Assembly: GCF_017356035.1 (NCBI RefSeq)
Contig: NZ_JAFIQX010000002.1
Span: forward strand, 744,001 to 808,000
Length of the DNA stretch: 64,000 nt
Direction of reading: 5' to 3'
Source of the DNA: Longitalea luteola
GTDB lineage: Bacteria; Bacteroidota; Bacteroidia; Chitinophagales; Chitinophagaceae
The notes beneath the pieces were generated by a model. It was given only the letters and a program-made list of their open reading frames with translations, was not told the DNA's origin and did not search any database. Positions 44,326 through 53,076 of the stretch are shown here, one piece after another (position 1 is the first letter of the stretch; every line of letters starts with the position of its first letter). The translations under genes were made by a program, and so were the position numbers.

Positions 44326-46344
44326 ATGTCTGTATTTAATCAGTCAAGAAGTAATATAATTCGCCTGATATTCCTTGGACTCTTCCTCGTTATTATAGTT
44401 CAGTTATTCAACCTTCAGGTCATTCAGGGCAAGTACAAACAACTGGCTATGGATAACGCGGTGTTTGCCAAGGTAAAATATCCTGACCGCGGAATCATTT
44501 ATGACCGTAAGAACCGGCCCATATTAAATAATACCATCATGTATGACCTGGTGGTAGTACCCAACGAGGCGCGGAAAACGGATACATTCGGTTTATGTGA
44601 AATACTCGGTATCGACACTGCGGAATTCAAAAAACGTATTCTGGAGGCACGTATAAAGAACGGGCCTTATCGGCCTTCCATATTCGAAGACCTGTTAGAA
44701 CCGCAATTACAGGCCCGCCTGGATGAGAACATCTGGAAGTTCCCGGGTTTCGCCCTGGTGGAACGTCCGGTACGGATCTATCCTTACAATTCGGCAGCCC
44801 ATATTATGGGCTATATTGGCGAGGCTGATTCCAACATCATCAAACGCTCGGGGGGCTTTTACCATATGGGCGACTATGTTGGCCGTAACGGTCTGGAGGC
44901 TTATTATGAAAGAGTGCTGATGGGCCAGCGCGGGGTGGAGTTCCTGTTGAAAGACAACAAGAACCGCCTGGTGGGTAATTACGAAAAAGGCCGCTTCGAT
45001 ACCCCTGCTGTTCGTGGCCGTAACCTGCATACTTATATTGATATTGAACTGCAGGAGCTGGCTGAAAAACTGATCAGTGGTAAAGTAGGCTCCGTGGTAG
45101 CGCTCGACCCCAAGACCGGGGGCATTCTTGCCATGGCTTCAGGCCCCAATTTCGATCCCAACTCGTTAACGGGTCCCGATAAGCAAAAGAACTATACCAA
45201 AATGGTGCTGGATGTTTCGGCGCCGTTATTGAACCGGGCCATTAAAGGACAGTATCCGCCGGGTTCAACCTATAAACCAATAGGTGCATTGATCGCATTG
45301 GATGAAGGGGTGATCACACCGGCAAGCGGTATCGGGTGTACAGGTGCTTACTACGGCTGTGCCCGTAAAGTGGGTTGTCTTGAACATTGGTCGGGCCACT
45401 CGTCGAACCTGCGCTTATCAATAGCCCATTCATGTAACTCTTTCTTTTCCGATATTTTCAGGAAAACAGTAGATAACCCCGCATACCACAGTGCCCGCAC
45501 GGGATTAGTAAAGTGGACACAATATATGCATGCGTTTGGTATGGGGCATAAAATTGGTATCGACCTGCCCAGTGAGGATGGCGGTAACGTGCCCGATACA
45601 ACCCAATACGATAAAGAATATCGTCGCTCCTGGAACTCCTGTACGATGGTCACCCTGGGTATTGGCCAGGATAAGTTAACCGTTACTCCCTTGCAGATGG
45701 CAAACGCCATGGCTATAGTTGCCAACAGAGGGTATTACTATATTCCGCATTTTGTCAAGAATATCGAAAACGAAACAGAGAAGGATACGGTGCTGAGAAA
45801 ATACCGGCAAAAGCATGAGGTCTTAACGCATATTCCCGACGATGTTTATGACATTGTGCAACAGGGTATGCAGGACGTGGTTGACCATGGTACCGCCCGT
45901 GTGGCCAAGATACCGGGTATTAATATTTGCGCAAAAACAGGTACCGCCGAAAACAAACGGGGGCTCGACGGCAAAGTGATCCAGTTGAAAGATAACTCTA
46001 TGTTCGTGTGCTTTGCACCCCGCGAAGATCCCAAGATCTGCGTGGCAGTGGTAGTAGAGAACGCAGGGTATGGTGCTACCTGGGCAGCACCAATTGCGTC
46101 ACTGATAATGGAGAAATACCTTACCGATTCCATAAGAACGGAACGGATGGCAGAAGTGAAACGGATCTCAGAGGCCAACGTTATGCCTGACTATCTGCCA
46201 CGGGTACAATTTATAACAGATTCTACCAGGGCGTGGAAATGGTTTAACCTTACCAAGGACAGCGCTTATATCAGGAAGTATTTACCTACTCATAATGGGG
46301 TAAAAAGAACGGCTCCGTTACCTGCTGCTTCCGTTTTGAAATAG
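44326..46344 (+). CDS. mrdA: Penicillin-binding protein 2 (peptidoglycan transpeptidase)
   Basis: 672 residues. One membrane helix lies at about 12-30 (IRLIFLGLFLVIIVQLFNLQ). A PBP dimerisation domain follows, with RGIIYDRKNRPIL. The transpeptidase domain has the catalytic S314 and K317 (GSTYK), S369-C-N371 and K537-T-G (AKTGTAEN). It cross-links peptidoglycan during elongation and is paired with RodA, encoded 63 bases downstream. The tail after about 620 is polar and not conserved in the family. Confidence 0.96.
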   Translation: MSVFNQSRSNIIRLIFLGLFLVIIVQLFNLQVIQGKYKQLAMDNAVFAKVKYPDRGIIYDRKNRPILNNTIMYDLVVVPNEARKTDTFGLCEILGIDTAEFKKRILEARIKNGPYRPSIFEDLLEPQLQARLDENIWKFPGFALVERPVRIYPYNSAAHIMGYIGEADSNIIKRSGGFYHMGDYVGRNGLEAYYERVLMGQRGVEFLLKDNKNRLVGNYEKGRFDTPAVRGRNLHTYIDIELQELAEKLISGKVGSVVALDPKTGGILAMASGPNFDPNSLTGPDKQKNYTKMVLDVSAPLLNRAIKGQYPPGSTYKPIGALIALDEGVITPASGIGCTGAYYGCARKVGCLEHWSGHSSNLRLSIAHSCNSFFSDIFRKTVDNPAYHSARTGLVKWTQYMHAFGMGHKIGIDLPSEDGGNVPDTTQYDKEYRRSWNSCTMVTLGIGQDKLTVTPLQMANAMAIVANRGYYYIPHFVKNIENETEKDTVLRKYRQKHEVLTHIPDDVYDIVQQGMQDVVDHGTARVAKIPGINICAKTGTAENKRGLDGKVIQLKDNSMFVCFAPREDPKICVAVVVENAGYGATWAAPIASLIMEKYLTDSIRTERMAEVKRISEANVMPDYLPRVQFITDSTRAWKWFNLTKDSAYIRKYLPTHNGVKRTAPLPAASVLK

Positions 46345-46407
46345 GTAAGAACAGAAGATCAATTAGAATTTATATGCAAAACGATCAACGACCGATAAAA
46401 GTAATCC

Positions 46408-47745
46408 ATGAACAACCAGCGTAATCCTACCATCTCAAAAGGGGTTGATACAACCCTGATCTGGCTGTATTTGCTCCTGGTTGCGATCGGGTTGCTGAGT
46501 ATATTCTCTGTAACTTATCGCGAAGGAGATGACGTGCTGCGCAGTTTTCTGAACTTCAAAACAGATTATAGCAAGCAGTTGATCTTTTTTGCAGCATCCT
46601 TATTACTTGGTTTATTTATTCTGCTCACCGATAGTAAATTCTTTACGGCCACGGCCAATATCTGGTATGCGTTCGGTATACTGCTATTGCTGCTGGTATT
46701 TCCTTTTCATACCAATGTAAAGGGTACAGAATCCATCATCAAGTTAGGCGGTTTCAATTTGCAACCAGCCGAACTGATGAAGTTGTTTGTGTGCCTGGCG
46801 CTGGCGAAATACCTGTCGCGGGTAGAAACGGATTTTACCAAAACCAGCTCGCACCTTATGGCGGCTGGCATTCTCATGCTGCCGGCATTGATCACCGTTG
46901 CACAGAAAGAAACCGGGTTGGCCCTGGTGTTCCTGGCTTTCTTCCTGGTGATGTTCCGCGAAGGGTTACCTGCCGGGTACCTGATCGTTGGTTTTTCACT
47001 GGCCGTATTGGTGGTAGCCACTTTGTTGTTAGATAAGAACGTGCTGGCCGTTATATTAACTGCCATCGCTATTCTTACCATTTATTTTGGCTGGAGGTTC
47101 ACCAGGCAGCGCCGTGAACTGGTGATCATCGTTGCGGTGGTATGGGCATGCTGCGTAGGCGTACAGCGGTTTGCCGTGCCCTTTATATTTACAAAAGTGT
47201 TGCAGAAGCACCAGGTTGAACGCGTCTTCTCGCTGATAGGCCGCGAGAACCCGTACGCCAAACTGAATACCGTAGAAGGCGATGAGCCGGTGACTGTGAA
47301 AAAAGATACCGACTATAACGTACGGCAAAGCAAGATCGCTATTGGTAGTGGCGGCTTTGCCGGACGTGGTTTTTTGAAGGGGACACAAACCCGCTTTGAT
47401 TTTGTTCCAGAGCAGCGTACCGATTTTATTTTTTGTACCATCGGCGAAGGCTTTGGCTTTATAGGCTGCGTGGCCGTGCTGGGTATCTATATCTTTTTAC
47501 TGCTGCGGATAGTGAATATTGCGGAAAGGCAACGAAGTGTGTTCAGCAGGTGTTATGCATATGGCGTAGCCTCTGTTTTCTTTTTCCATATTGCTATCAA
47601 CATTTGTATGACCATTGGTCTGGCCCCGGTGATCGGTATTCCGTTGCCGTTCATAAGTTATGGCGGTACCTCGCTGATCTCATTCTCTACGATGCTGTTC
47701 ATTCTGGTCCGGCTGGATGCAGACAGGCAAATGGTGTTAAGATAA
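46408..47745 (+). CDS. rodA: RodA, SEDS-family peptidoglycan polymerase
   Basis: 445 residues with about ten membrane helices. SEDS marks are GTESIIKLGGFNLQPAELMK, VPEQRTDFIFCTIGEGFGF and the terminal GIPLPFISYGGTSLISF. The polymerase makes glycan strands together with PBP2. The middle holds two extra helices (LAVILTAIAILTIYFGWRF and the following), which makes it longer than the E. coli protein (370); this is common in Bacteroidota. Last gene of the mre operon. Confidence 0.95.
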   Translation: MNNQRNPTISKGVDTTLIWLYLLLVAIGLLSIFSVTYREGDDVLRSFLNFKTDYSKQLIFFAASLLLGLFILLTDSKFFTATANIWYAFGILLLLLVFPFHTNVKGTESIIKLGGFNLQPAELMKLFVCLALAKYLSRVETDFTKTSSHLMAAGILMLPALITVAQKETGLALVFLAFFLVMFREGLPAGYLIVGFSLAVLVVATLLLDKNVLAVILTAIAILTIYFGWRFTRQRRELVIIVAVVWACCVGVQRFAVPFIFTKVLQKHQVERVFSLIGRENPYAKLNTVEGDEPVTVKKDTDYNVRQSKIAIGSGGFAGRGFLKGTQTRFDFVPEQRTDFIFCTIGEGFGFIGCVAVLGIYIFLLLRIVNIAERQRSVFSRCYAYGVASVFFFHIAINICMTIGLAPVIGIPLPFISYGGTSLISFSTMLFILVRLDADRQMVLR

Positions 47746-47749
47746 TTGG

Positions 47750-47781
47750 CTAATGTGCTAATCAGCTAATGTGCTAATTGA
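47750..47781. repeat. Two copies of GCTAATGTGCTAAT after rodA
   Basis: A 14-base unit is repeated at 47752-47765 and 47768-47781, separated by two bases, and starts a few bases after the rodA stop. Each copy itself contains two GCTAAT words. Confidence 0.75.
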
Positions 47782-47821
47782 AATGGAAGCGAGCCATATA
47801 TGTTTTTAAACAAGCAAGAAC

Positions 47822-48559
47822 ATGAAAGTTATTCCCCTGAGTGAAGGCACGTTCACGATAGATAAAACGAAACAATTTGTTCCTTTCGATACAGGTACCG
47901 ATGATCTGCAGCAACGGCCGGTGGGCAGCCTGCTGGTAGAAATTCAACCCTTTGTTGTTGTTACTTCAGAAGATGTTCTGTTGCTCGATACCGGACTGGG
48001 ATTTACCAATGAACATGGCCGCTTACAATTACACCAGAATTTAATGGATAATGGCATCAATCCCGGTGAGATCACCAAAGTATTGATGACGCATTTGCAT
48101 AAAGATCATGCCGGCGGAGTGGCTATAGGATCAGGCCCAGAACGAACGCTCAGCTTTCCACAGGCCCGGTATTACATCCAGAAAAAAGAAATGGAGTACG
48201 TGTATGAGAAAGGATTTCCCTCTTATATACCCGAAGAACTGGATTGCTTAAAGAATGCCCCACAGGTAGAATGGCTCGATGGCAACGGGGTCATTGACGG
48301 GTACATTAAATATGAGGTCACGGGAGCGCACAGTAAATTTCACCAGGTGTACTGGATCGTTGACGGCGGTGAAACCGTTTTCTTTGGCGGCGATGATGCG
48401 CCACAGTTACAACAAATGCGCAGCCGCTTTATTGCCAAATATGATTATGATGGCAAGAAATGTATGGAGCTTCGGCAGGAATGGTGGGAGAAAGGCGAGC
48501 AGGAAAAATGGAAGTTCCTGTTCTATCATGATGTACAAAATCCTACGTGGGAGTTTTAA
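47822..48559 (+). CDS. Metallo-beta-lactamase-fold hydrolase
   Basis: 245 residues without a signal peptide. The metal-binding motif H91-x-H93-x-D95-H96 (THLHKDHAGG) is complete. Further metal ligands are probably in VTGAHSKFHQVY and GGDDAPQLQQM. The opening (VIPLSEGTFTIDKTKQF) and the QRPVGSLLVEIQPFVVV segment resemble lactonase- or arylsulfatase-type branches of the fold, but no substrate can be named. Monocistronic. Confidence 0.88.
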   Translation: MKVIPLSEGTFTIDKTKQFVPFDTGTDDLQQRPVGSLLVEIQPFVVVTSEDVLLLDTGLGFTNEHGRLQLHQNLMDNGINPGEITKVLMTHLHKDHAGGVAIGSGPERTLSFPQARYYIQKKEMEYVYEKGFPSYIPEELDCLKNAPQVEWLDGNGVIDGYIKYEVTGAHSKFHQVYWIVDGGETVFFGGDDAPQLQQMRSRFIAKYDYDGKKCMELRQEWWEKGEQEKWKFLFYHDVQNPTWEF

Positions 48560-48622
48560 ATAAATAAGCAATAAGCAAGTGGCAAAGGCGCTTTGCTTAA
48601 TGCCCATTGTCTATTGCCAATT

Positions 48623-48656
48623 AAAAAAAAGAGGCCTGCCCTGGAAAGAGCCGGCC
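48623..48656 (-). terminator. Terminator of the minus-strand sigma/anti-sigma operon
   Basis: On the minus strand GGCCGGC and GCAGGCC form a stem (one mismatch) and eight T follow. It lies 36 bases after the stop of the Spy-like gene. Confidence 0.6.
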
Positions 48657-48691
48657 ATTGCTAACCTATGAAAAACACCTAGTTTAATGCC

Positions 48692-49114
48692 TTAGGGCCT
48701 TAAAGCTTTCCGGTTCTCGATGCGTTGCATCCGGCGTTCCATCAGCTCCTTTTGCAACACAGTTCCGAATTCTTTTTCGGCCTTGAAAAATGTATTTACT
48801 TTTTCAGAAGACAGGGCCTTATTGAATTCCCCATTGTACTTCTTACGAATATTCAAGAGTTTTTCTTCAGTAGGAATTTCTGCTTCCTTGTTCGCACGAG
48901 CATCTATTCTTGTTTTCCTGATCTCGTTCATATACTCGTTATAGATGGGCCAGAACCGTTGCGCCTCATCCGTGCTCAGGTTTAATTTTTTAGTGAGATA
49001 CGCGATCTTCAACGCCTCGATTCGGCTCCCGTTGCCTCTCTCTTTTTCATCCTGTGCAAAGGATGAAAAAGATGCGCCTATCACTATACCTATTATGAGT
49101 AAAAATTTTTTCAT
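48692..49114 (-). CDS. Periplasmic Spy/CpxP-like small protein
   Basis: 140 residues. A signal peptide (KKFLLIIGIVIGASFSSFAQ) is followed by an all-helical, charged domain: RIEALKIAYLTKKLNLSTDE, AQRFWPIYNEYMNEIRK and ERRMQRIENRKALRP. The LxxxxAxxFxP...Y layout is common to Bacteroidota proteins related to the LTxxQ (Spy/CpxP) fold, which bind unfolded proteins or metals and damp stress signalling. It ends the operon sigma factor - anti-sigma - Spy-like, three bases after the gene before it. Confidence 0.8.
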   Translation of the reverse strand: MKKFLLIIGIVIGASFSSFAQDEKERGNGSRIEALKIAYLTKKLNLSTDEAQRFWPIYNEYMNEIRKTRIDARANKEAEIPTEEKLLNIRKKYNGEFNKALSSEKVNTFFKAEKEFGTVLQKELMERRMQRIENRKALRP

Positions 49115-49117
49115 GGT

Positions 49118-50233
49118 TTAGTTCGTTTGAATGTCTTTTACAGTGCTGTATTTTTCGAGATACTGCTGCAGGTCTTCGTCTGTTACATCGGCCAGCATGT
49201 CTTTCATATCACTCGCATCAATTTCATCTGCAGCGGTTGTAGCCGCTATTACTGTTTCTGACGGAGCAGGGGTTTGGTTCTCGAGGTACTTCTCCAGCAT
49301 TTCATCGCTGATATTATCGAGTTGGGCAGCCACAGCGGGGGCTGCTTTATCTGTTGTTTTATTACCATTGCCCAGGTACAACCAACCTGCAGTAATGATC
49401 AAACCAGCCATTACTGCGGCTGCGGCATACCGTAATACACGGCGGGTAAAGCGCATGGAAACAACTTTGGCTGGCTGCTGTGCTTTAACCGCTTTTAATA
49501 CCTGGCCAGGCAATTGTTCAAAATAACCTGCCGGTGCTTCATATACCTGTATTCTGTTTAAGCCTTTCATCAGGGGCGACAGGTTCTCCAATTCGCCGTT
49601 CACAAATTCAATGGCCTGTGCACCTGCTACTGCATTTTCTCCCAGCTCGTCGAAATAACCGGCCGGGGTGCTGAAAGGCATTTGTTTACCTATCTGACTC
49701 AACAGGGGCGATAATACTTCCAGTTCATCGCTTGCGTTATCAGCATCGGTTGTTTCAACGGGAAGAGCTGCTTCCCTTACGCGCTGCAGCATAGTGCTTG
49801 CAAACCCTTCAAAATATCCTTGCGGAACCTGGTAGGGATTGCTGTTAGCCTGTTGTAAAGCGGGTGAAAGAGCTGCTGCTTCTTCTTTTACCAGCTGCAA
49901 CATAGTGTTTGCAAACCCTGCAAAATATCCTTGCGGAACCCGGTAGGGATTGCTGTTAGCCTGTTGTAAAGCGGGTGAAAGAGCTGTTTCTTCTTCTTTT
50001 ACCAGCTGCAGCATAGTGTTTGCAAACCCTTCAAAATATCCTTGCGGAACCTGGTAAGGATTGGTTGTTTGTGGCAAAACAGGGGTACTGGCAGCCTTGG
50101 CCAGTTGCAAAAGCCTGTCAGCCAGCCCTTCAAAATACCCGGCAGGCACAACGTAGGGCGCCTGGGGGGTAATGTCAGCAACAGCCGGACTGATCTCCCT
50201 CAATTCTTTCAATATGATGTTCCTGTTTTCCAT
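49118..50233 (-). CDS. Probable anti-sigma membrane protein with six PxGYF modules
   Basis: 371 residues. Six modules of the type LSPxL...VPxGYFxGF...LLQxxK carry the PxGYF core at residues 30, 63, 100, 137, 190 and 234; the copies at 63, 100 and 137 are 37 residues apart and nearly identical. A single membrane helix (about 269-288) separates this cytoplasmic part from a periplasmic tail with two copies of a (S/T)DExLxxYLE motif. It follows the ECF sigma gene by 36 bases, so it probably holds that factor. A single PxxYF module is, from memory, usual in such Bacteroidota proteins; six is not. Confidence 0.78.
   Translation of the reverse strand: MENRNIILKELREISPAVADITPQAPYVVPAGYFEGLADRLLQLAKAASTPVLPQTTNPYQVPQGYFEGFANTMLQLVKEEETALSPALQQANSNPYRVPQGYFAGFANTMLQLVKEEAAALSPALQQANSNPYQVPQGYFEGFASTMLQRVREAALPVETTDADNASDELEVLSPLLSQIGKQMPFSTPAGYFDELGENAVAGAQAIEFVNGELENLSPLMKGLNRIQVYEAPAGYFEQLPGQVLKAVKAQQPAKVVSMRFTRRVLRYAAAAVMAGLIITAGWLYLGNGNKTTDKAAPAVAAQLDNISDEMLEKYLENQTPAPSETVIAATTAADEIDASDMKDMLADVTDEDLQQYLEKYSTVKDIQTN
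49811..50143. repeat. 111-bp direct repeats inside the anti-sigma-like gene
   Basis: Three copies begin at 49811, 49922 and 50033 (marker AAAATATCCTTGCGGAACC) and differ at only a few bases; the third is complete only in part. They encode the three central PxGYF modules, a sign of recent in-frame duplication. Confidence 0.88.
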
Positions 50234-50269
50234 TTTGCACCAACTGAGACTTAATTTGTTAATTAAAGT

Positions 50270-50821
50270 TTAATGATTCAGGATGTAATCCTCAATTTTT
50301 TTGACCGCATGGTGATAAGAGGCTTTCAGCGCTCCTTCAGAAGTTTCCAGCACCTGGCTCATTTCTTCGTAGGGCATTTCGTCATAGTACCGCAGGGTAA
50401 ACACAACGCGCTGCTTTTCAGGCAATTGTTGAATAGCCAATTGCAGTTTCCACTCGAGTTTATTCGGATCAAAATGTTTATCGGCCTTGATCTTGTTTTC
50501 GAGTCCGCTTTCCACATCACCGAGCGAAACGGAGCTCTTTTTTTTCTGTTGTTCCAGGTACGTGAGGCATTCGTTGGTAGCGATGCGGTACAGCCAGGTG
50601 TATAACTGGGAGTCTTCGCGGAAGTTTTCCAGTCCGTTCCAGACCCTTATAAAAACATTCTGTAATACATCGTTCGCATCTTCGTGTTCCACTACCATAC
50701 GGCGGATATGCCAGTATAGTCTTTCCTGGTATTTTCGGATAATAGCCGTATAGGCCTTTTCTTTAGTGGCCGGATCGCGAAATTGCGTCAGCAATTCGCT
50801 GTCTTGCATGGTCACCGCCAT
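50270..50821 (-). CDS. RNA polymerase ECF-type sigma factor
   Basis: 183 residues; ATG 50809 is an alternative start. Region 2: YQERLYWHIRRMVVEHEDAN and DVLQNVFIRVWNGLENF, then YTWLYRIATNECLTYL. Region 4: LPEKQRVVFTLRYYDEMPYE and EMSQVLETSEGALKASYHHA. First gene of a three-gene operon with a membrane anti-sigma-like protein and a Spy-like periplasmic protein, a layout that suggests response to envelope stress. Confidence 0.94.
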   Translation of the reverse strand: MAVTMQDSELLTQFRDPATKEKAYTAIIRKYQERLYWHIRRMVVEHEDANDVLQNVFIRVWNGLENFREDSQLYTWLYRIATNECLTYLEQQKKKSSVSLGDVESGLENKIKADKHFDPNKLEWKLQLAIQQLPEKQRVVFTLRYYDEMPYEEMSQVLETSEGALKASYHHAVKKIEDYILNH

Positions 50822-51067
50822 AGGTTAGCTTTTTCTGTGAATAAATATTGGAACCCGTTCAACGGTTATAGTTTAAACTTCCAACAAATATATTAGTGAT
50901 CACGTATAAATCACTGTTTTATGCGATACATTAAAACAGAATTATGTATGTGGCAGAAAACTGCAAAAAGGGCGTTAAAGCGCCCCGGCTATTTGAAATA
51001 CGGCCCTTAATTACTAGCATTGCAATGAAGAATTTATAGCTGGCTGTACCTGAAACATCCAAACCTT
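50822..51067. other. Intergenic region between divergent genes
   Basis: No gene is seen. GGGCG/CGCCC at about 50970-50985 can form a short hairpin. The ECF promoter of the sigma operon is expected here but cannot be assigned. Confidence 0.35.
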
Positions 51068-51301
51068 ATGAGTGAGAAAAAAAACAGTAGTTTTTCCCTG
51101 TTGAGGATCCTGATCCTGGGGCTTGCAGGCGCCTCGGTAATTCTTTTCGTGCTTACCGCCACACTATGTTCATTGTTTGGCTATTCGTTATGGAGCTGGA
51201 TAAATGTACTGCGTTTTATCATAGGGGGAGGTATTGCTTTTGTAGCATGCATCTACTTTTTCCTCGTCAAAAGCATGATCAGCTCCGGCTTTAAAAAATA
51301 A
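51068..51301 (+). CDS. Small two-helix membrane protein (77 residues)
   Basis: Two hydrophobic segments (about 12-37, LRILILGLAGASVILFVL, and about 45-68) with polar ends. It lies 49 bases before a second membrane-protein gene on the same strand. No family recognised; the pair probably forms an operon. Confidence 0.65.
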   Translation: MSEKKNSSFSLLRILILGLAGASVILFVLTATLCSLFGYSLWSWINVLRFIIGGGIAFVACIYFFLVKSMISSGFKK

Positions 51302-51350
51302 CCGGTATTCCGTATTCGTCGCCCAATTTCCCATCCTGAAAATTTTTATA

Positions 51351-51917
51351 ATGGAAACCCCTCGATCTGTACAAACTGTGTTTGATAATAACACTTCTTT
51401 GAACAAGGAAGCGGAAGCTGCTTACCAGCAATTTGTAAATCAGATCCTGAGTAAAGGAGGCGGCTTACAGAGCGAAAGTGAGCATGGAAAGATCTTTTCT
51501 TTTGAAACCTATTTAAAAGAAAAAGGGGTGGCTGCCGACCGTATTCAGGGCTATTGTAATCATATTAAAACGTCTGACTTTGTGCAGAGATCCAATAAAC
51601 GGGTGAATATTTATGTAAATAATATCCGTGTTCTCCTCATGTTCTTTTTGATCTCCTGGGTGCCGGGTATATTGCTGTACCTGCTTGTGGCTGCGTTTCT
51701 TTCCACTTTTGCTATTTCAATCTGGGGTTATAAACCGGTACTCTGTTTTGCTTTAACCGGTCCGGTACTGGCAGCCATCGTGCTGGTCCCTCAATATATC
51801 AGGGGAAAGAAAGGAATAAAAGCAAACACAAACAGGCCACAATATGTGATCAAATATTTTGATAATGACGAATTGAGTTTCATCAAATCGAAGAGCAGGT
51901 TGTTTGTGGAACGCTGA
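51351..51917 (+). CDS. Membrane protein of unknown function
   Basis: 188 residues. A polar N-terminal half (1-85) with AAYQQFVNQILSKGGGLQSE is followed by two membrane helices (about 91-121 and 126-146) and a basic C-terminal tail. No homologous family is evident by eye. Its 3' end adjoins a hairpin made of ATTCACCATT words. Confidence 0.7.
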   Translation: METPRSVQTVFDNNTSLNKEAEAAYQQFVNQILSKGGGLQSESEHGKIFSFETYLKEKGVAADRIQGYCNHIKTSDFVQRSNKRVNIYVNNIRVLLMFFLISWVPGILLYLLVAAFLSTFAISIWGYKPVLCFALTGPVLAAIVLVPQYIRGKKGIKANTNRPQYVIKYFDNDELSFIKSKSRLFVER

Positions 51918-51970
51918 ACGCGAAAGGCGAAAGGGTGTATTTTGGAAAATGCAAGGTAACATAAAAAAAC

Positions 51971-52018
51971 AATGGTGAATGATGAACCATATTCACCATT
52001 CACCATTGACCATTCACA
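51971..52018. repeat. ATTCACCATT word hairpin between convergent genes
   Basis: AATGGTGAAT (51971-51980) pairs perfectly with ATTCACCATT (51991-52000), and further CACCATT/GACCATT words follow up to the transketolase stop. Likely a bidirectional terminator, built from the word family seen at 32066. Confidence 0.75.
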
Positions 52019-52023
52019 ACAGA

Positions 52024-52983
52024 CTAGCCTTTTCTGGCAATTACTTTATGTGCTGCTTCTACGATGTTCTGTGTATCGAGACCATATTTTTTCAGCAACT
52101 GGGTAGGCGTGCCGCTTTCACCAAACGTATCATTGGTGCCAATGTACTCAATGGGAATGGGGAAGCTTTTGGCAGCTGTTTGTGCAATGGCATCGCCTAA
52201 TCCGCCGATGATATTATGTTCTTCCACAGTAACCGCACAGCGCGTCTTACGGATGGATCTCAGGATCGCTTCGGTATCGAGTGGTTTAATAGTGTGAATG
52301 TTCACCACTTCAACGCTCAGCCCTTTATCTTCCAGGATGCGACCGGCTTCAATCGCCTTCCATACCATGTGGCCGCAGGCGAAAATAGAAACGTCTTTTC
52401 CTTCGCTGAAGAACTGGGCTTTACCTATTTCAAATTTTTGATCGGCTGCTGTGAAAATAGGCCAGGACGGGCGGCCAAAACGCAGGTAAACGGGACCTAC
52501 ATATTCTGCTACGGCAATGGTAGCTGCTTTGGTTTGGTTGTAATCGCATGGTACGATCACTGTCATTCCGGGCAGCATTTTCATTAAGCCAATATCTTCC
52601 AGTATCTGGTGGGTAGCACCATCTTCACCCAGGGTTAAACCGGCGTGGGAAGCACAGATCTTCACATTTTTGCCAGAGTAGGCAATTGACTGACGGATCT
52701 GGTCATATACGCGGCCGGTAGAGAAGTTGGCAAAGGTGGTCGTGTAAGGAATTTTTCCTCCAATCGTTAAACCGGCTGCAATACCCATCATATTGGCCTC
52801 GGCAATACCTACCTGAACGTAACGCTCGGGAAACTCCTTCATGAACTGGTTCAGTTTCATAGAACCAGCCAGGTCGGCTGTTAGGGCTACTACATTCGGA
52901 TTCTTACGGGCTGCTTCCACAATACCATCGCCAAAACCACTGCGGGTATCTTTTTGTCCGGTTACCTGTATTTCTTTCAGCAT
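52024..52983 (-). CDS. Transketolase, C-terminal half
   Basis: 319 residues from ATG 52983. The pyrimidine-binding and C-terminal domains are present: VVALTADLAGSMKLNQF, RYVQVGIAEANMMGIAAGL, the glutamate-containing EANMM, SHAGLTLGEDGATHQILED and TVEEHNIIGGLGDAIAQ. The N-terminal (pyrophosphate-binding) half, with the GDG motif, is missing. In many bacteria transketolase is split in two adjacent genes; here the next gene upstream is galE, so the partner must lie elsewhere. The enzyme acts in the pentose phosphate pathway or in sugar precursor synthesis. Confidence 0.9.
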   Translation of the reverse strand: MLKEIQVTGQKDTRSGFGDGIVEAARKNPNVVALTADLAGSMKLNQFMKEFPERYVQVGIAEANMMGIAAGLTIGGKIPYTTTFANFSTGRVYDQIRQSIAYSGKNVKICASHAGLTLGEDGATHQILEDIGLMKMLPGMTVIVPCDYNQTKAATIAVAEYVGPVYLRFGRPSWPIFTAADQKFEIGKAQFFSEGKDVSIFACGHMVWKAIEAGRILEDKGLSVEVVNIHTIKPLDTEAILRSIRKTRCAVTVEEHNIIGGLGDAIAQTAAKSFPIPIEYIGTNDTFGESGTPTQLLKKYGLDTQNIVEAAHKVIARKG

Positions 52984-53010
52984 GTTAAAAATTTGGTGGT
53001 GCAAAGTAAG

Positions 53011-53059
53011 GTAAAAAAACGCAAATGGCTCAATGAATCACACCATCGTTCATTGAGCC
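53011..53059 (-). terminator. Terminator of galE
   Basis: GGCTCAATGAA (53027-53037) pairs perfectly with TTCATTGAGCC (53049-53059) around an 11-base loop; in the minus direction a seven-T run follows after about eight bases. Confidence 0.7.
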
Positions 53060-53076
53060 TGTATTCACCAGCCTTA

